Assembly (NCBI RefSeq): GCF_009834225.1 | Contig: NZ_CP047176.1 | Location: forward strand, 3,720,001 to 3,784,000 | Source of the DNA: Rathayibacter sp. VKM Ac-2759 | GTDB lineage: Bacteria; Actinomycetota; Actinomycetes; Actinomycetales; Microbacteriaceae | DNA length: 64,000 nt | Direction of reading: 5' to 3' | Part shown: piece after piece, positions 51,767-61,129 of the stretch | How the letters are laid out: each line of letters begins with the position of its first letter | Position numbering within the stretch: position 1 is the stretch's first letter | The notes under the pieces: generated by a model | The model's database searches: none | Seen by the model: only the letters and a program-made list of their open reading frames with translations | What the model was told of the DNA's origin: nothing | Position numbers and translations under genes: made by a program

Positions 51767-52757
51767 GCGCCGGCGCGTGCTGGTCACCGGGGCGACGGGG
51801 TTCCTCGGCGGGTACGCGGTCCGCGAGTTCCTCGCCGCGGGCGACGAGGTGATCGCGAGCGGGCGGAATCCGGCGGCTCTGGAGCGGCTCCGCTCCGAGG
51901 GCGCCGAGACGATCGAGGCCGATCTGGCGCAGCTCGCCGCGATGCCGGTGCAGGCCGACGTGCTGATCCACTCCGCCGCCCTGTCGAGCCCGTGGGGGCG
52001 CTGGAGCGAGTTCCACGAGGCCAATGTGGCGGGCACGGAGGCGATGATCGACCTCGCGCAGCGCTCGCGGATCCGGCGCTTCGTGTTCGTCTCGTCGCCC
52101 AGCATCTACTCCGCGCGGCGGCACCGGATCGGCGTGCGCGAGGAGGACGTCGACCCCGAGAGCCGGATGAGCCTCTACATCCGCAGCAAGATCGAGGCCG
52201 AGCGGCTATTGCAGGCGGCGCTCGCGGCGGGCCGGATCGAGGAGCTGGTGATCCTCCGCCCGCGCGGACTGATCGGGGTGGGCGATCCGAGCCTCATCCC
52301 GCGCTTCATCGCGGCGTCGCGCCGCCGCGGGATCCCGCTGTTCGACGGCGGGCGCAACGTCGTCGACGTCACCTGCGTCGAGAACGCGGCGCGCGCGCTG
52401 GTGCTCGCGGCCTCGGCCCCGGTCGCCCCCGGCAGCGTCTACAACATCACCAACGGCGAGCCGCAGCCGTTCGGCGACCTCCTCGACCGCTTCTTCGACG
52501 CGATGGGCGAGACCCCGCGGTACCTCACCGTCGACCTGCGGGTCCTGAGCGCCCTGGCCGTGCTGCTCGAGAAGGTCTACGCGCTGCTGCCCCGCGGCAC
52601 CGAGCCTCCGTTCACGCGCTACACCGTCGCGACGCTCGCCTACGCGCAGACCCTCGACATCTCGCGGGCGCGCTCCGAGCTCGGCTACGAGCCGACGGTG
52701 CCGCTGGCGGAGGGGATCCGCCGGGTCGGCGAGCACTACCGGAGCAGCCGTGGCTGA
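51756..52757 (+). CDS. Extended SDR (NAD-dependent epimerase / OleD-like reductase)
   Basis: A 333-residue extended short-chain dehydrogenase. The NAD(P) motif is VLVTGATGFLGGYAVREFLAAG; the active-site pair is YIRSK near residues 143-147, with Ser in FVFVSSPSIYS. The 3-beta-HSD-like features (DVTCVENAARALVLA; YNITNGEPQPFGDLLDRFF) resemble OleD ketoreductases as well as sugar epimerases. Given the adjacent OleA-like synthase, reduction of a 2-alkyl-3-keto product is a reasonable guess. It overlaps genes on both sides. Confidence 0.85.
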   Translation: MSAERRRVLVTGATGFLGGYAVREFLAAGDEVIASGRNPAALERLRSEGAETIEADLAQLAAMPVQADVLIHSAALSSPWGRWSEFHEANVAGTEAMIDLAQRSRIRRFVFVSSPSIYSARRHRIGVREEDVDPESRMSLYIRSKIEAERLLQAALAAGRIEELVILRPRGLIGVGDPSLIPRFIAASRRRGIPLFDGGRNVVDVTCVENAARALVLAASAPVAPGSVYNITNGEPQPFGDLLDRFFDAMGETPRYLTVDLRVLSALAVLLEKVYALLPRGTEPPFTRYTVATLAYAQTLDISRARSELGYEPTVPLAEGIRRVGEHYRSSRG

Positions 52758-53538
52758 GCCGGCGCTCCGCGTCTTCGCCTGCGGCGACACGACCTTCCCG
52801 CTCTCGCGCGTCTTCCGAGGCCGAGGGCTGCCGCGCCGCACCTTCCCCTCGAACGTCTTCCTCTACACGCATCCGAGCGGCCGCCGGGTGCTCTTCGACA
52901 CCGGCTATCCGCCGACACTGCGCGGCACGGGGCCGATCGGCGCGCTCTACCGGCGGATCCTGCCGGCGCGCATCACGGCGGCCGAGACGATCGAGGCGCA
53001 GCTGCGGCGCGAGGGGCTCGCGCCCGGCGACATCGACCTCGTCGTGCTCTCGCACCTGCACCCCGACCACATCGGGGGGCTGCGCTGGTTCCCCGACGCG
53101 ACCCTCGTGCTCTCGGCGGGGCAGCGGGAGAGGATGCGGCGGAACGGCGTCACCGACGGGATCTTCGGTGCGCTGATCCCCCCGTGGGTCGCCCGGGCGC
53201 CGACGCTCGTGGTCGACGAGCAGCCCGCCGTGACGGTCGCCGGGATGAGCGGCTTCGACGTCTTCGGCGACGGCCGCTTCGTGGTGACGCCGCTGCCCGG
53301 CCACGCGCTCGGCCACCTCGGCGCCCTGGTCGAGGGCCGCGTGCTCCTCGCGGGCGACGCCGCCTGGGGACGCGACGTGCTGACCTGGTCCGACCGCCTC
53401 CGCCCGCTGCCCCGCCTGATCAGCGACGATCCGGAGGCGCACCACGCCACCTCCCAGCGGCTCGAGCGCCTCGAGGCGGCAGGGATCACCCTCTGCTTCA
53501 GCCACGACGCGTACCCGTCGCGCGTGCTGCTGCCCTGA
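52750..53538 (+). CDS. MBL-fold metallohydrolase
   Basis: A 262-residue metallo-beta-lactamase-fold enzyme. The dinuclear zinc signature is VVLSHLHPDHIGGL near residue 100, with later ligands in TPLPGHALGHLGAL and VLLAGDAAW, and a final His in CFSHDAYPSR. GTG 52750 overlaps the SDR stop, so the trio is tightly coupled. It could be a lactonase or thioesterase acting on the product of the KASIII/SDR enzymes. Confidence 0.88.
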   Translation: MAEPALRVFACGDTTFPLSRVFRGRGLPRRTFPSNVFLYTHPSGRRVLFDTGYPPTLRGTGPIGALYRRILPARITAAETIEAQLRREGLAPGDIDLVVLSHLHPDHIGGLRWFPDATLVLSAGQRERMRRNGVTDGIFGALIPPWVARAPTLVVDEQPAVTVAGMSGFDVFGDGRFVVTPLPGHALGHLGALVEGRVLLAGDAAWGRDVLTWSDRLRPLPRLISDDPEAHHATSQRLERLEAAGITLCFSHDAYPSRVLLP

Positions 53539-53556
53539 GGGCCCTGACTCCCGCCG

Positions 53557-54192
53557 TCAGACCGCGAAGTCCTCCGGCCAGCCGTGCGCCGAGAGGGAGC
53601 GGCGCACCCGCTCGATGTCCTCGTCGGAGGGGAGCTCCGACGTCACCTTCGCGATCGCGGCGCCCACGTCGATGCGGCTCGCATCCGCGGCGAGCTGCGA
53701 GCCCACCTCCGTCACCTCCGCGTCGGTCAGGCGCCGGCGCAGCAGGGCGATGAGCGGCACGAAGTCCTGCTCGGGGAGTCCTGCGGGGTAGCCCGCGCGC
53801 AGCCACCGGACGACGCGGGTCACGAGGCCCTCGCGCTCCTGGCTGCTCGGCTCGACGAACGCCTTCGGGTCTCCGAGCGGCCAGCCGGCGCTCGCCAGAC
53901 GCGCCGACACCCGGACGAGATCCTCGGGCATCGCGGGCCCGAGCAGCATCTGCTCGACGCGCTCGCGCAGCCGGGCCGAGTCGAGCTCCTCGCCTGCCGC
54001 GTCCGCTCGCGCGGCGTCCGCGAGCAGCTGCCCGACGACCTGCTCGAGCTCGTCCGAGGTGAGGCTGCGGCGGAGGATCCCGAGCAGCGGCACGTAGTCC
54101 TGCTCCGGCACTCCGGCCGGGTATCCGGCACGGAGCCAGCCGACGACGCGCGCCACGGGTCCGTCGGTCGTTCCGGGCTCGAGGGCGGCCAT
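53557..54192 (-). CDS. Protein with two DUF3349 domains
   Basis: A 211-residue protein with a tandem duplication. The first unit contains VVGWLRAGYPAGVPEQDYVP and the second VVRWLRAGYPAGLPEQDFVP; each ends SAGWPLGD or SAHGWPEDF. This is the DUF3349 fold, known from M. tuberculosis Rv0543c, which has a single copy. It is the last gene of the phosphate transporter operon, in the same order as Rv0545c (pitA)-Rv0544c-Rv0543c. Its role with the transporter is unknown. Confidence 0.85.
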   Translation of the reverse strand: MAALEPGTTDGPVARVVGWLRAGYPAGVPEQDYVPLLGILRRSLTSDELEQVVGQLLADAARADAAGEELDSARLRERVEQMLLGPAMPEDLVRVSARLASAGWPLGDPKAFVEPSSQEREGLVTRVVRWLRAGYPAGLPEQDFVPLIALLRRRLTDAEVTEVGSQLAADASRIDVGAAIAKVTSELPSDEDIERVRRSLSAHGWPEDFAV

Positions 54193-54194
54193 GC

Positions 54195-54485
54195 TCAGCC
54201 CTTGGGCGTGAAGGTCGGGAAGACGTGCTCGAAGCTGACGCTCTGCCCGAGCCCGGTCGCGATGATGATGCTCAGGCCGGTGGCGACCGCCGCGATCACG
54301 AGGACGAAGCAGACGACTCCGATCGTGCGCAGCAGCGGCGCCGGGAGCGGGCGATCCGCGGGAGCGGAGTCGCCGGCCATCGCGAACGTGCGGACGCCGA
54401 CGGCGAAGAGCGCGGGCAGGCCGGCTCCGAGGAGCACGGCGACGAGCGCCACCTGACCGGCGGCAGCGAGGAAGAGTGAGAACAC
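54195..54485 (-). CDS. Small membrane protein of the Pit operon
   Basis: A 96-residue protein with two membrane helices (FLAAAGQVALVAVLLGAGLPALFAVGV and TIGVVCFVLVIAAVATGLSIIIATGL) separated by a short polar loop, and a polar tail HVFPTFTPKG. It matches the position and type of Rv0544c, between pitA and the DUF3349 gene. GTG 54485 is chosen as start, 14 bases after the transporter stop; an AGGA lies upstream. Confidence 0.72.
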   Translation of the reverse strand: MFSLFLAAAGQVALVAVLLGAGLPALFAVGVRTFAMAGDSAPADRPLPAPLLRTIGVVCFVLVIAAVATGLSIIIATGLGQSVSFEHVFPTFTPKG

Positions 54486-54499
54486 GGCGTCGATCCTGT

Positions 54500-55720
<1,221 letters not shown>

Positions 55721-55770
55721 GGAGGAGATCCTCCGCCCTCGGGCCGCCCGGTGGTGCGCTCGCCGGATGC

Positions 55771-55792
55771 ATTCACCGGCTGTTCATCTCGT
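55771..55792 (-). promoter_or_regulatory. Possible PHO box before pitA
   Basis: ATTCACC and GTTCATC are direct half-sites spaced exactly 11 bp apart on the plus strand (each 6 of 7 matches to GTTCACC), upstream of the minus-strand pitA start by 51-72 bp. This is the geometry of actinobacterial PhoP boxes. In Streptomyces, pit genes are known PhoP targets. Confidence 0.45.
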
Positions 55793-55881
55793 CCGGCGAG
55801 TCGCTCGACTACCCTGTGTGTTCTCTCAGGCGGGGTCCACCTCGTCGCATCGCCCCGAGGCGGGCCCTCCCGGGTGCGGCG

Positions 55882-56229
55882 TCAGCGCTCCGCGTGCGGC
55901 AGCGGAGGCGTCAGATCGGGCACGTGAGCCGGGTCGGCGTCGACGGCGGGCTCGGGTGCGGTCTCGACGCCGGGCAGCGGCGGCGTGAGGTCGGGTGTCA
56001 CGTGGCGGCCGACGCTCGCGGTCGCCTCGGCGACACCGAGGCGACGGGCGGCCTTGGCCTGCTTGGCCTTCAGCTTCTCGGTCTGCTCGGCGAGCTTCCT
56101 CGCCTTCTTGCGGAGCTTCTTGCTCGAGTCGCGCACGGCCTCGTGCGCCGCCCGGACCGACTTCTCGGCCTTCGACAGCGCCTTCTTCGCGCGCTTCTGC
56201 GCGGCCTTCTGATCGTTCTTCGATGCCAT
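55882..56229 (-). CDS. Lys/Ala-rich coiled-coil protein
   Basis: A 115-residue protein of which residues 1-65 form a basic helix (ASKNDQKAAQKRAKKALSKA...KKLRKKARKLAEQTEKLKAK), probably coiled-coil and possibly DNA-binding. The tail contains a repeated phrase PDLTPPLP (twice). GGAGGAG precedes the ATG. Histone-like or scaffolding roles are possible but not supported by a domain match. Confidence 0.65.
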   Translation of the reverse strand: MASKNDQKAAQKRAKKALSKAEKSVRAAHEAVRDSSKKLRKKARKLAEQTEKLKAKQAKAARRLGVAEATASVGRHVTPDLTPPLPGVETAPEPAVDADPAHVPDLTPPLPHAER

Positions 56230-56336
56230 GGGGGCTCCTCCGCTCGTCGGCCTGCGCAGGCCGGACTCCACCGTATCGACCAGCACCGACAGGGGCCTGG
56301 GTGGTGGCGACGGCCCGCGGGGCGTACAACTGCCGC

Positions 56337-56999
56337 ATGACCGATTCGATCTCTCCCCGAGCCTTCCGCGCGATCGCCGGCACCGAGGACTGGCGGGTCG
56401 TCGGCGACGGCGCCCGCGCCTGGTTCGCGACCGGGTCGTACGAGGTCGGTGCCGCGCTCGTGGCGGCCGTCGCCGCCGTCGCCGACAAGGCGGGCCACCA
56501 CCCCGACGTCGACCTCCGCTACGGAGGCGTCGGCGTCCGCCTGATCAGCCACGACATCGGCGACATCAGCGAGCGCGACGTCGCCCTCGCCCTGCGCATC
56601 TCGGCCGCCGCCCGCGCTCTGGGCATCAGCGCCGACCCGTCGCGCGTGCAGAGCCTGCAGATCGCGATCGACGCGGTCGACGTCGCCGCCGTCCGCCGCT
56701 TCTGGCAGGCGGCACTCGACTACTCCCCCGTCGAGGACGCCGATCTCACCGACCCCCGCGGCCTCGGCCCGAACATCTGGATCCAGCGGATCGACGACGC
56801 GAGGGCCGAGCGCAACACGATCCACCTCGACCTCTACCTCCCGCGCGACCAGGTCGAGGCGCGCATCGACGCCGCCCTGGCCGCCGGCGGACGGCTCGTG
56901 AGCGACGAGAACGCACCGGAGTGGTGGACCCTCGCCGACCCCGAGGGCAACGAGCTCGACCTCGCCCCGTGGCGCGACGACAGCGAGTGGAAGGCCTGA
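56337..56999 (+). CDS. 4a-hydroxytetrahydrobiopterin dehydratase fused to a VOC domain
   Basis: A 220-residue fusion. Residues 1-100 are a pterin-4a-carbinolamine dehydratase: GTEDWRVVGDGARAWF, the active-site KAGHHPDVDLRYGGVGVRLISHD and ISERDVALALRISA. Residues 105-220 are a glyoxalase/VOC-like domain: VDVAAVRRFWQAALDYSP, NTIHLDLYLPRDQVEARI, and WWTLADPEGNELDLAPW. This pairing is known in actinobacteria. The first part recycles pterin cofactor; the second may bind metal or a small ligand. Monocistronic. Confidence 0.86.
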   Translation: MTDSISPRAFRAIAGTEDWRVVGDGARAWFATGSYEVGAALVAAVAAVADKAGHHPDVDLRYGGVGVRLISHDIGDISERDVALALRISAAARALGISADPSRVQSLQIAIDAVDVAAVRRFWQAALDYSPVEDADLTDPRGLGPNIWIQRIDDARAERNTIHLDLYLPRDQVEARIDAALAAGGRLVSDENAPEWWTLADPEGNELDLAPWRDDSEWKA

Positions 57000-57093
57000 G
57001 CCCGGCCGCGGCTCCGTGGCGGATCCGGGGCACCGGTCTGGGAATCGCGGGCGAGTCCGCGCACGCACCGGCGATCCTCGGCACGCTGGAGGC

Positions 57094-57261
57094 ATGGCTC
57101 TGACACCTCCGACCAACGGATTCCTCGGCAAGGCGGCGGCCCAGCGACAGCCGATGCGCGGCCCCAGGCGCGACCGCTGGATGTGGTGGCGCCTCGGCTC
57201 CGGCGTCGCGGCGACGGTCGCCGGCCTCGTCGCGCTGCTGATCTTCACGAGCAGCCGCTGA
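57094..57261 (+). CDS. Small single-helix membrane protein, 55 residues
   Basis: A 55-residue protein with a basic N-terminus (AAAQRQPMRGPRRDRWMWWR) and one C-terminal membrane helix (LGSGVAATVAGLVALLIFTSS). GGAGG lies only one base before the ATG, which is unusually close. It follows the pterin dehydratase gene by 94 bases. Reality rests on the clear hydrophobic helix and composition. Confidence 0.5.
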   Translation: MALTPPTNGFLGKAAAQRQPMRGPRRDRWMWWRLGSGVAATVAGLVALLIFTSSR

Positions 57262-57292
57262 CAGCGCGCCCGGGGCTCCGTACGCTTCGGGC

Positions 57293-57661
57293 ATGGAGAA
57301 GGTCACGGGCATCGGCGGGTTCTTCTTCGCCGCGCAGGATCCGCAGGCGCTCGCGCGCTGGTACTCGCAGCACCTCGGCATCGACGAGGTGCCGCTGGAG
57401 TACGGCGCCCCGTCGTGGCGGCAGGAGGCGGGGACGACGGTGCTCGCGCCGATGGAGGCGGGGTCGCCGCACCTGGGCTCGACCGGCTGGGCGGTGAACT
57501 TCCGCGTGCGCTCGCTCGACGCGATGGTCGCGCAGCTGCAGGAGGCGGGCGTCGCGGTCGAGGTCGACCCCGAGCAGTACCCGAACGGCCGGTTCGCCGA
57601 CCTGCGCGACCCCGAGGGCAATCGCGTGCAGCTCTGGGAGCCGGCGGGCGACGACGCCTGA
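57293..57661 (+). CDS. VOC (glyoxalase-like) family protein
   Basis: A 122-residue single VOC domain: GIGGFFFAAQDPQALARWYSQHLGID, WAVNFRVRSLDAMVAQLQEAGVAVEVDPEQYPNGRFADLRDPEGNRVQLWEP. The last Glu (LWEP) and early positions could bind metal. Substrate unknown. It starts 31 bases after the small membrane protein gene and may share its transcript. Confidence 0.85.
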   Translation: MEKVTGIGGFFFAAQDPQALARWYSQHLGIDEVPLEYGAPSWRQEAGTTVLAPMEAGSPHLGSTGWAVNFRVRSLDAMVAQLQEAGVAVEVDPEQYPNGRFADLRDPEGNRVQLWEPAGDDA

Positions 57662-57795
57662 CGCGCACGGGTGGGTTGTCGCGCCGGGGGCGTCGGAAGT
57701 GGCGGCGTCCCTCCACAGGCGCGATTCGGGGGTGGGTTGTCCCGTTCGAGCACTCGAGCCGGTTCGGTGTCGGCGGTCCCTGATTCAATATCCGT

Positions 57796-59160
57796 ATGGA
57801 GAGAACGGGTGCGGAAGCAGTGGCGGTGGTGACGCCTGACACGGTCAGGACCCTCGCCGACATCGCCCTGCGCGCCGACGTGACCTCCTCCCTGGCGCAG
57901 CTGGCGAAGGCCACCGCGCTCTACGCCTCGTACCGCGCGGCGCGGTTGATCCCGGAGGCGTTCGTGCGCGGCGGCAGCCTCGGCCGCAGCGAGTCCCGGG
58001 ATCTGTTCGAGCGGTCGATCCGGGCCGACCTCGCGGTCTCGATGCGGACCACGGAACGGAGGCTGTCGCGCATCCTCGAGCACGGGCAGCTGCTGAACGA
58101 GGACCTCCCACACACCCGCACTGCCCTCGCGGACGGCGTCATCCTGTGGGAGGCGAGCCAGGTGATCTGCGACACCGCGAGCACCCTGCCCCGGTCATCG
58201 CGGGCCGTCTTCGACGAGCGCGCCGCCGAGGTCGCGCTCACCGCGAACCCGACGCAACTGCAGCGGGCCGTCGCCCGGATGCGGGACCAGCTGCACGACG
58301 AACCCCTCGCCGTCAGGCAGGTCCGGGCGCGCGCCGACCGGGGCGTGTGGGTGAGTGCGGAGATCGACGGGATGGCCACCTTCGGCGCGCTCCTGCCGGC
58401 CGAGGTCGCGATGGGCGCCTTCCACCGGATCGACCGCATCGCCCGGACCCTCCGCGACGGGACGCCCGACGGCACATCCGGCGACACCACCGCCGACAGC
58501 GCAGGCGACGAGCGGACCCTGGCTCAGCTGCGCGCCGACGCCCTCGCGGACCTGCTCTGCGACGGCGACATCGCCGGCACCACACCGGACGGCGACGGCC
58601 CGACAGTCCCGCCCACGTTCGTCCCCGGAGTGCGCGCCGAGGTGCGCCTGACGCTCGCCGCGAGAACCGCCTCCGGAGCCGACGATGCCCCTGCGCACCT
58701 CGACGGATACGGCCCCATCCCCGCCGACGTCGCCCGCGATCTCGTTGGAGTCGGAGCGTCGTTCACCCGGATCCTGACCGACCCGGACACCGGGATCGTC
58801 ACCTCCGTCGGCCGCACCCACCGCGTCCCACCGCACCGGATGCGCGTCCACCTCCAGCTGCGCGACCAGACGTGCCGCTTCCCCGGCTGCACCCGGCCCG
58901 CCTCCACCGCCGAGGCCGACCACACCCTCGAATGGCGCAACGGCGGCCACACATCACTCGACAACCTCGCGTCGCTCTGCACGAGCCACCACCACGTCCG
59001 ACACGGCGACCGCTGGACCTACCGCCTCCACCCCGATGGGACCGCGGAGTGGACCACCCCGACCGGCCGCCGCGTCATCACCCGATCCCCAGCACTTCCC
59101 GGGCGGCCACCCGACCCGCCACCACTACCCCGGCTCGACGACGGACCACCACCCTTCTGA
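57796..59160 (+). CDS. DUF222 / HNH endonuclease domain protein (copy 2)
   Basis: A 454-residue paralogue of the gene at 25681. The HNH block CRFPGCTRPASTAEADHTLE...CTSHHHVRHG is almost identical, and the C-terminal tail WTYRLHPDG...TPTGR...SPALPGRP is shared, while the first 180 residues are diverged. The start ATATCCGTATGG lies next to a -10-like CAATAT with no ribosome site, implying leaderless translation. About 65 bp upstream resemble the upstream sequence of copy 1. Biological target unknown. Confidence 0.85.
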   Translation: MERTGAEAVAVVTPDTVRTLADIALRADVTSSLAQLAKATALYASYRAARLIPEAFVRGGSLGRSESRDLFERSIRADLAVSMRTTERRLSRILEHGQLLNEDLPHTRTALADGVILWEASQVICDTASTLPRSSRAVFDERAAEVALTANPTQLQRAVARMRDQLHDEPLAVRQVRARADRGVWVSAEIDGMATFGALLPAEVAMGAFHRIDRIARTLRDGTPDGTSGDTTADSAGDERTLAQLRADALADLLCDGDIAGTTPDGDGPTVPPTFVPGVRAEVRLTLAARTASGADDAPAHLDGYGPIPADVARDLVGVGASFTRILTDPDTGIVTSVGRTHRVPPHRMRVHLQLRDQTCRFPGCTRPASTAEADHTLEWRNGGHTSLDNLASLCTSHHHVRHGDRWTYRLHPDGTAEWTTPTGRRVITRSPALPGRPPDPPPLPRLDDGPPPF

Positions 59161-59561
59161 CGCGCCGGGCCGATCCCGGTCGCGAATCGCGGAGAGCGAG
59201 CTCTCGAGCGGGAGATCCGTGCGCTCCAGTGAGGCGGGAGGGGATCGCCCGCTCGGCTCCCTCCTCCGCTCGGCTCCCTCCTTCACTCGGATGCCTCCTC
59301 CACTCGGATGCCCGATGCGCCCGATCACCCGACCCGCTCGGAGGCCTCCCGCACGCGAAGGCCGACCGCGCGAGCAGCCCCGTGAGAGGCGATCCGGGCG
59401 TCCGTGAGCAGCAACCCCTTGACCACGGAGGACCTTCTCAGGTGCACTCCGGGGGATCGCGGGTAGTTTGGAGGGTCGAGTCCGCCTCGATCCCGCCCCA
59501 CTGCCCCATCCCGCCACCCGCCCCGACGGGCGGCGGGCGATCCGGAAAACCCCTCATCTCC
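59161..59561. other. Gene-free stretch with 17-bp tandem repeat before M23 gene
   Basis: A 17-bp repeat (CGCTCGGCTCCCTCCTC and variants) runs 3.7 times at 59250-59312. Further on, a candidate -35 TTGACC (near 59413) and the GC-rich hairpin-forming CGCCACCCGCCCCGACGGGCGGCGGGCG precede the peptidase start at 59562. I see no coding frame and could not match a riboswitch consensus. Confidence 0.5.
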
Positions 59562-60389
59562 ATGCACCATGCTGTTCGCGCGTCGACTCCCGCCCCCGAG
59601 GGAGTCGAGCAGACCACTCTTCCGACCCGCCGCTCCCTCCGCGCCCAGCGCACCGCTGAGCGCACCGCGGCCCGTCGACCGTCGAGGCCCCGCGCCTCCG
59701 CCCTGGCCGCGATGACCTTCGTGGTCGGGATCGCCGTGACGTCGACGATGCCGGCCTTCGCGGTCGGCGGCACCGCCGACTCCGCCGTGGCGCGCGACAC
59801 GGCGACGGCCGTCGCCGCCGCCCGCCCGCAGAGCTTCGTCGCCGCGGGAGTCGTCCAGCAGAGCGTCACCCGCGACTCCTTCGCGGCGGAGGCGAAGCCC
59901 GAGGTCCTCGTCCCCACCGCCTCGCTCGACGCGATCACGGCCACCTCCGGCGAGTCCACCGACGCGGCCGCCGGCGTCTCGGGCACCTGGGTGCTCCCGA
60001 TCTCGGGGCGCATCAGCAGCAGCTACGGCCCGCGACCCGACGCACCCGTCGCCGGCGTGAACCTCTTCCACAAGGGCACCGACCTCGCCGGGGCGTGCGG
60101 CACGCCCGTCCTCGCTGCGGCCAGCGGCACGGTCGAGGAGTCGATGTACTCCGGCAGCTACGGCAACTGGGTCCTGCTCGACAACGGCGGCGGAATCGAG
60201 ACCGGCTACGCCCACAACACCGACCTGCTCGTCGACGTCGGCGACTACGTGACCGCGGGCCAGCAGATCGCGACGCGCGGCTCGACCGGCGCCTCGACCG
60301 GCTGCCACCTGCACTTCGAGACCCGCGTCGACGGCGAGGCGGTCGACGCCGTCCCGTTCATGGAGGCGCTCGGGGTGCCGCTGGGCTGA
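59562..60389 (+). CDS. Secreted M23 (LytM-type) peptidoglycan peptidase
   Basis: A 275-residue zinc endopeptidase or LytM-like factor. A basic N-terminus (about 50 residues, LPTRRSLRAQRTAERTAARRPSR) precedes the hydrophobic segment ASALAAMTFVVGIAVTSTMPAFA, a signal peptide or anchor. The M23 domain (about 145-275) has GRISSSYGPRPD, the zinc ligands His and Asp in NLFHKGTDLAG and His-x-His in GCHLHFETR. It would trim cell-wall cross-links or activate another hydrolase. Start ATG 59562; no clear ribosome site is seen. Its stop lies in a hairpin shared with the convergent lipoprotein gene. Confidence 0.85.
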   Translation: MHHAVRASTPAPEGVEQTTLPTRRSLRAQRTAERTAARRPSRPRASALAAMTFVVGIAVTSTMPAFAVGGTADSAVARDTATAVAAARPQSFVAAGVVQQSVTRDSFAAEAKPEVLVPTASLDAITATSGESTDAAAGVSGTWVLPISGRISSSYGPRPDAPVAGVNLFHKGTDLAGACGTPVLAAASGTVEESMYSGSYGNWVLLDNGGGIETGYAHNTDLLVDVGDYVTAGQQIATRGSTGASTGCHLHFETRVDGEAVDAVPFMEALGVPLG

Positions 60390-60404
60390 CGCCCGGCTCA
60401 GCCC
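60383..60404. terminator. Short bidirectional hairpin formed by two stop codons
   Basis: GGGCTGA and TCAGCCC form a 7-bp stem around CGCCCGGC. The TGA is the stop of the M23 gene and the TCA the stop of the convergent lipoprotein gene. The same stop-opposite-stop layout is seen at 42663-42750. Confidence 0.6.
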
Positions 60405-60907
60405 GCCGGGACCGGTCCGGTCGACACCGCGCCCGACCAGCGGGCGTCCGCCGGGTCGGTCGTGACCGTGATCAGCGCATCCTGGTCGACGGCGACGTCC
60501 ATGCTCGCGCCGCTGCCCCCGCCGCCGCTCCCCCTCGTCGTGCTCGGGCTGTAGTAGCACGTCGATCCGCTGGTCATCAGGCCGTCGATCGAGACCGTGA
60601 CCGCGGCATCGGCGGTGTCGCACGCGACCGAGATGGTGAGCGTCAGCGGCTCGCCGGTCAGCCGCACGGTCTGCGGCTCCGGTGCGCCGATCTGGTCGGT
60701 CCAGCGGACGGCCGCGGTGGCGCCCTCGGGCACCGTGACAGGACCGATCGGCCGGTCGCTCGGCGTCGGAGAAGCGGTCGGATCCGCGGTCGTCGGAGCG
60801 GTCGGAGTCGCCCCGGCGGAGTCCTCACCCGGCGTCGTGCAGCCGCTCAGTGCCAACCCCGCCAGCAGCGCCGCAGCGCCGGTCGTCATCAGTCGTCTCG
60901 TGCGCAT
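60398..60907 (-). CDS. Putative lipoprotein, 169 residues
   Basis: A lipoprotein with signal MRTRRLMTTGAAALLAGLAL and lipobox LSGC (Cys23), a 35-residue Thr/Pro/Ala linker, then a beta-rich domain (TVRLTGEPLTLTISVACDTADAAVTVSIDGLMTSGSTCYY) with two Cys and a Gly/Ser loop. No family recognised. Its promoter region is divergent from the SDR gene. Confidence 0.75.
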   Translation of the reverse strand: MRTRRLMTTGAAALLAGLALSGCTTPGEDSAGATPTAPTTADPTASPTPSDRPIGPVTVPEGATAAVRWTDQIGAPEPQTVRLTGEPLTLTISVACDTADAAVTVSIDGLMTSGSTCYYSPSTTRGSGGGGSGASMDVAVDQDALITVTTDPADARWSGAVSTGPVPAG

Positions 60908-61129
60908 TCCGGGTCCCCCGTCTCGCTTCGGTCCCTCCGGTCTACCCGACCCTCGGTCTCGGTGGAGCGCACTCTGCGGCGGTTGCCAGGGTCGGCGGGA
61001 GTCTGACCGCGCACCCAGAATCCCGAGTAGCGCTAGGTATAGCGTGGAGGAAGTCCATTCGATCGCATGGACGCGGACTCGCCGAGCACACGGCCCCCGA
61101 GCCCTTCCGTCACGAGCAGGAGGTTCACC

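Noticed and set aside
49844..53538. Complete OleABCD olefin pathway
   Set aside because: No OleB hydrolase or OleC ligase in the cluster; the AMP-ligase at 61938 is 8 kb away and resembles medium-chain acyl-CoA synthetases.
59390..59561. c-di-AMP (ydaO) riboswitch before the M23 peptidase
   Set aside because: Expected because such switches often precede actinobacterial wall hydrolases, but I could not align the conserved blocks to this leader.
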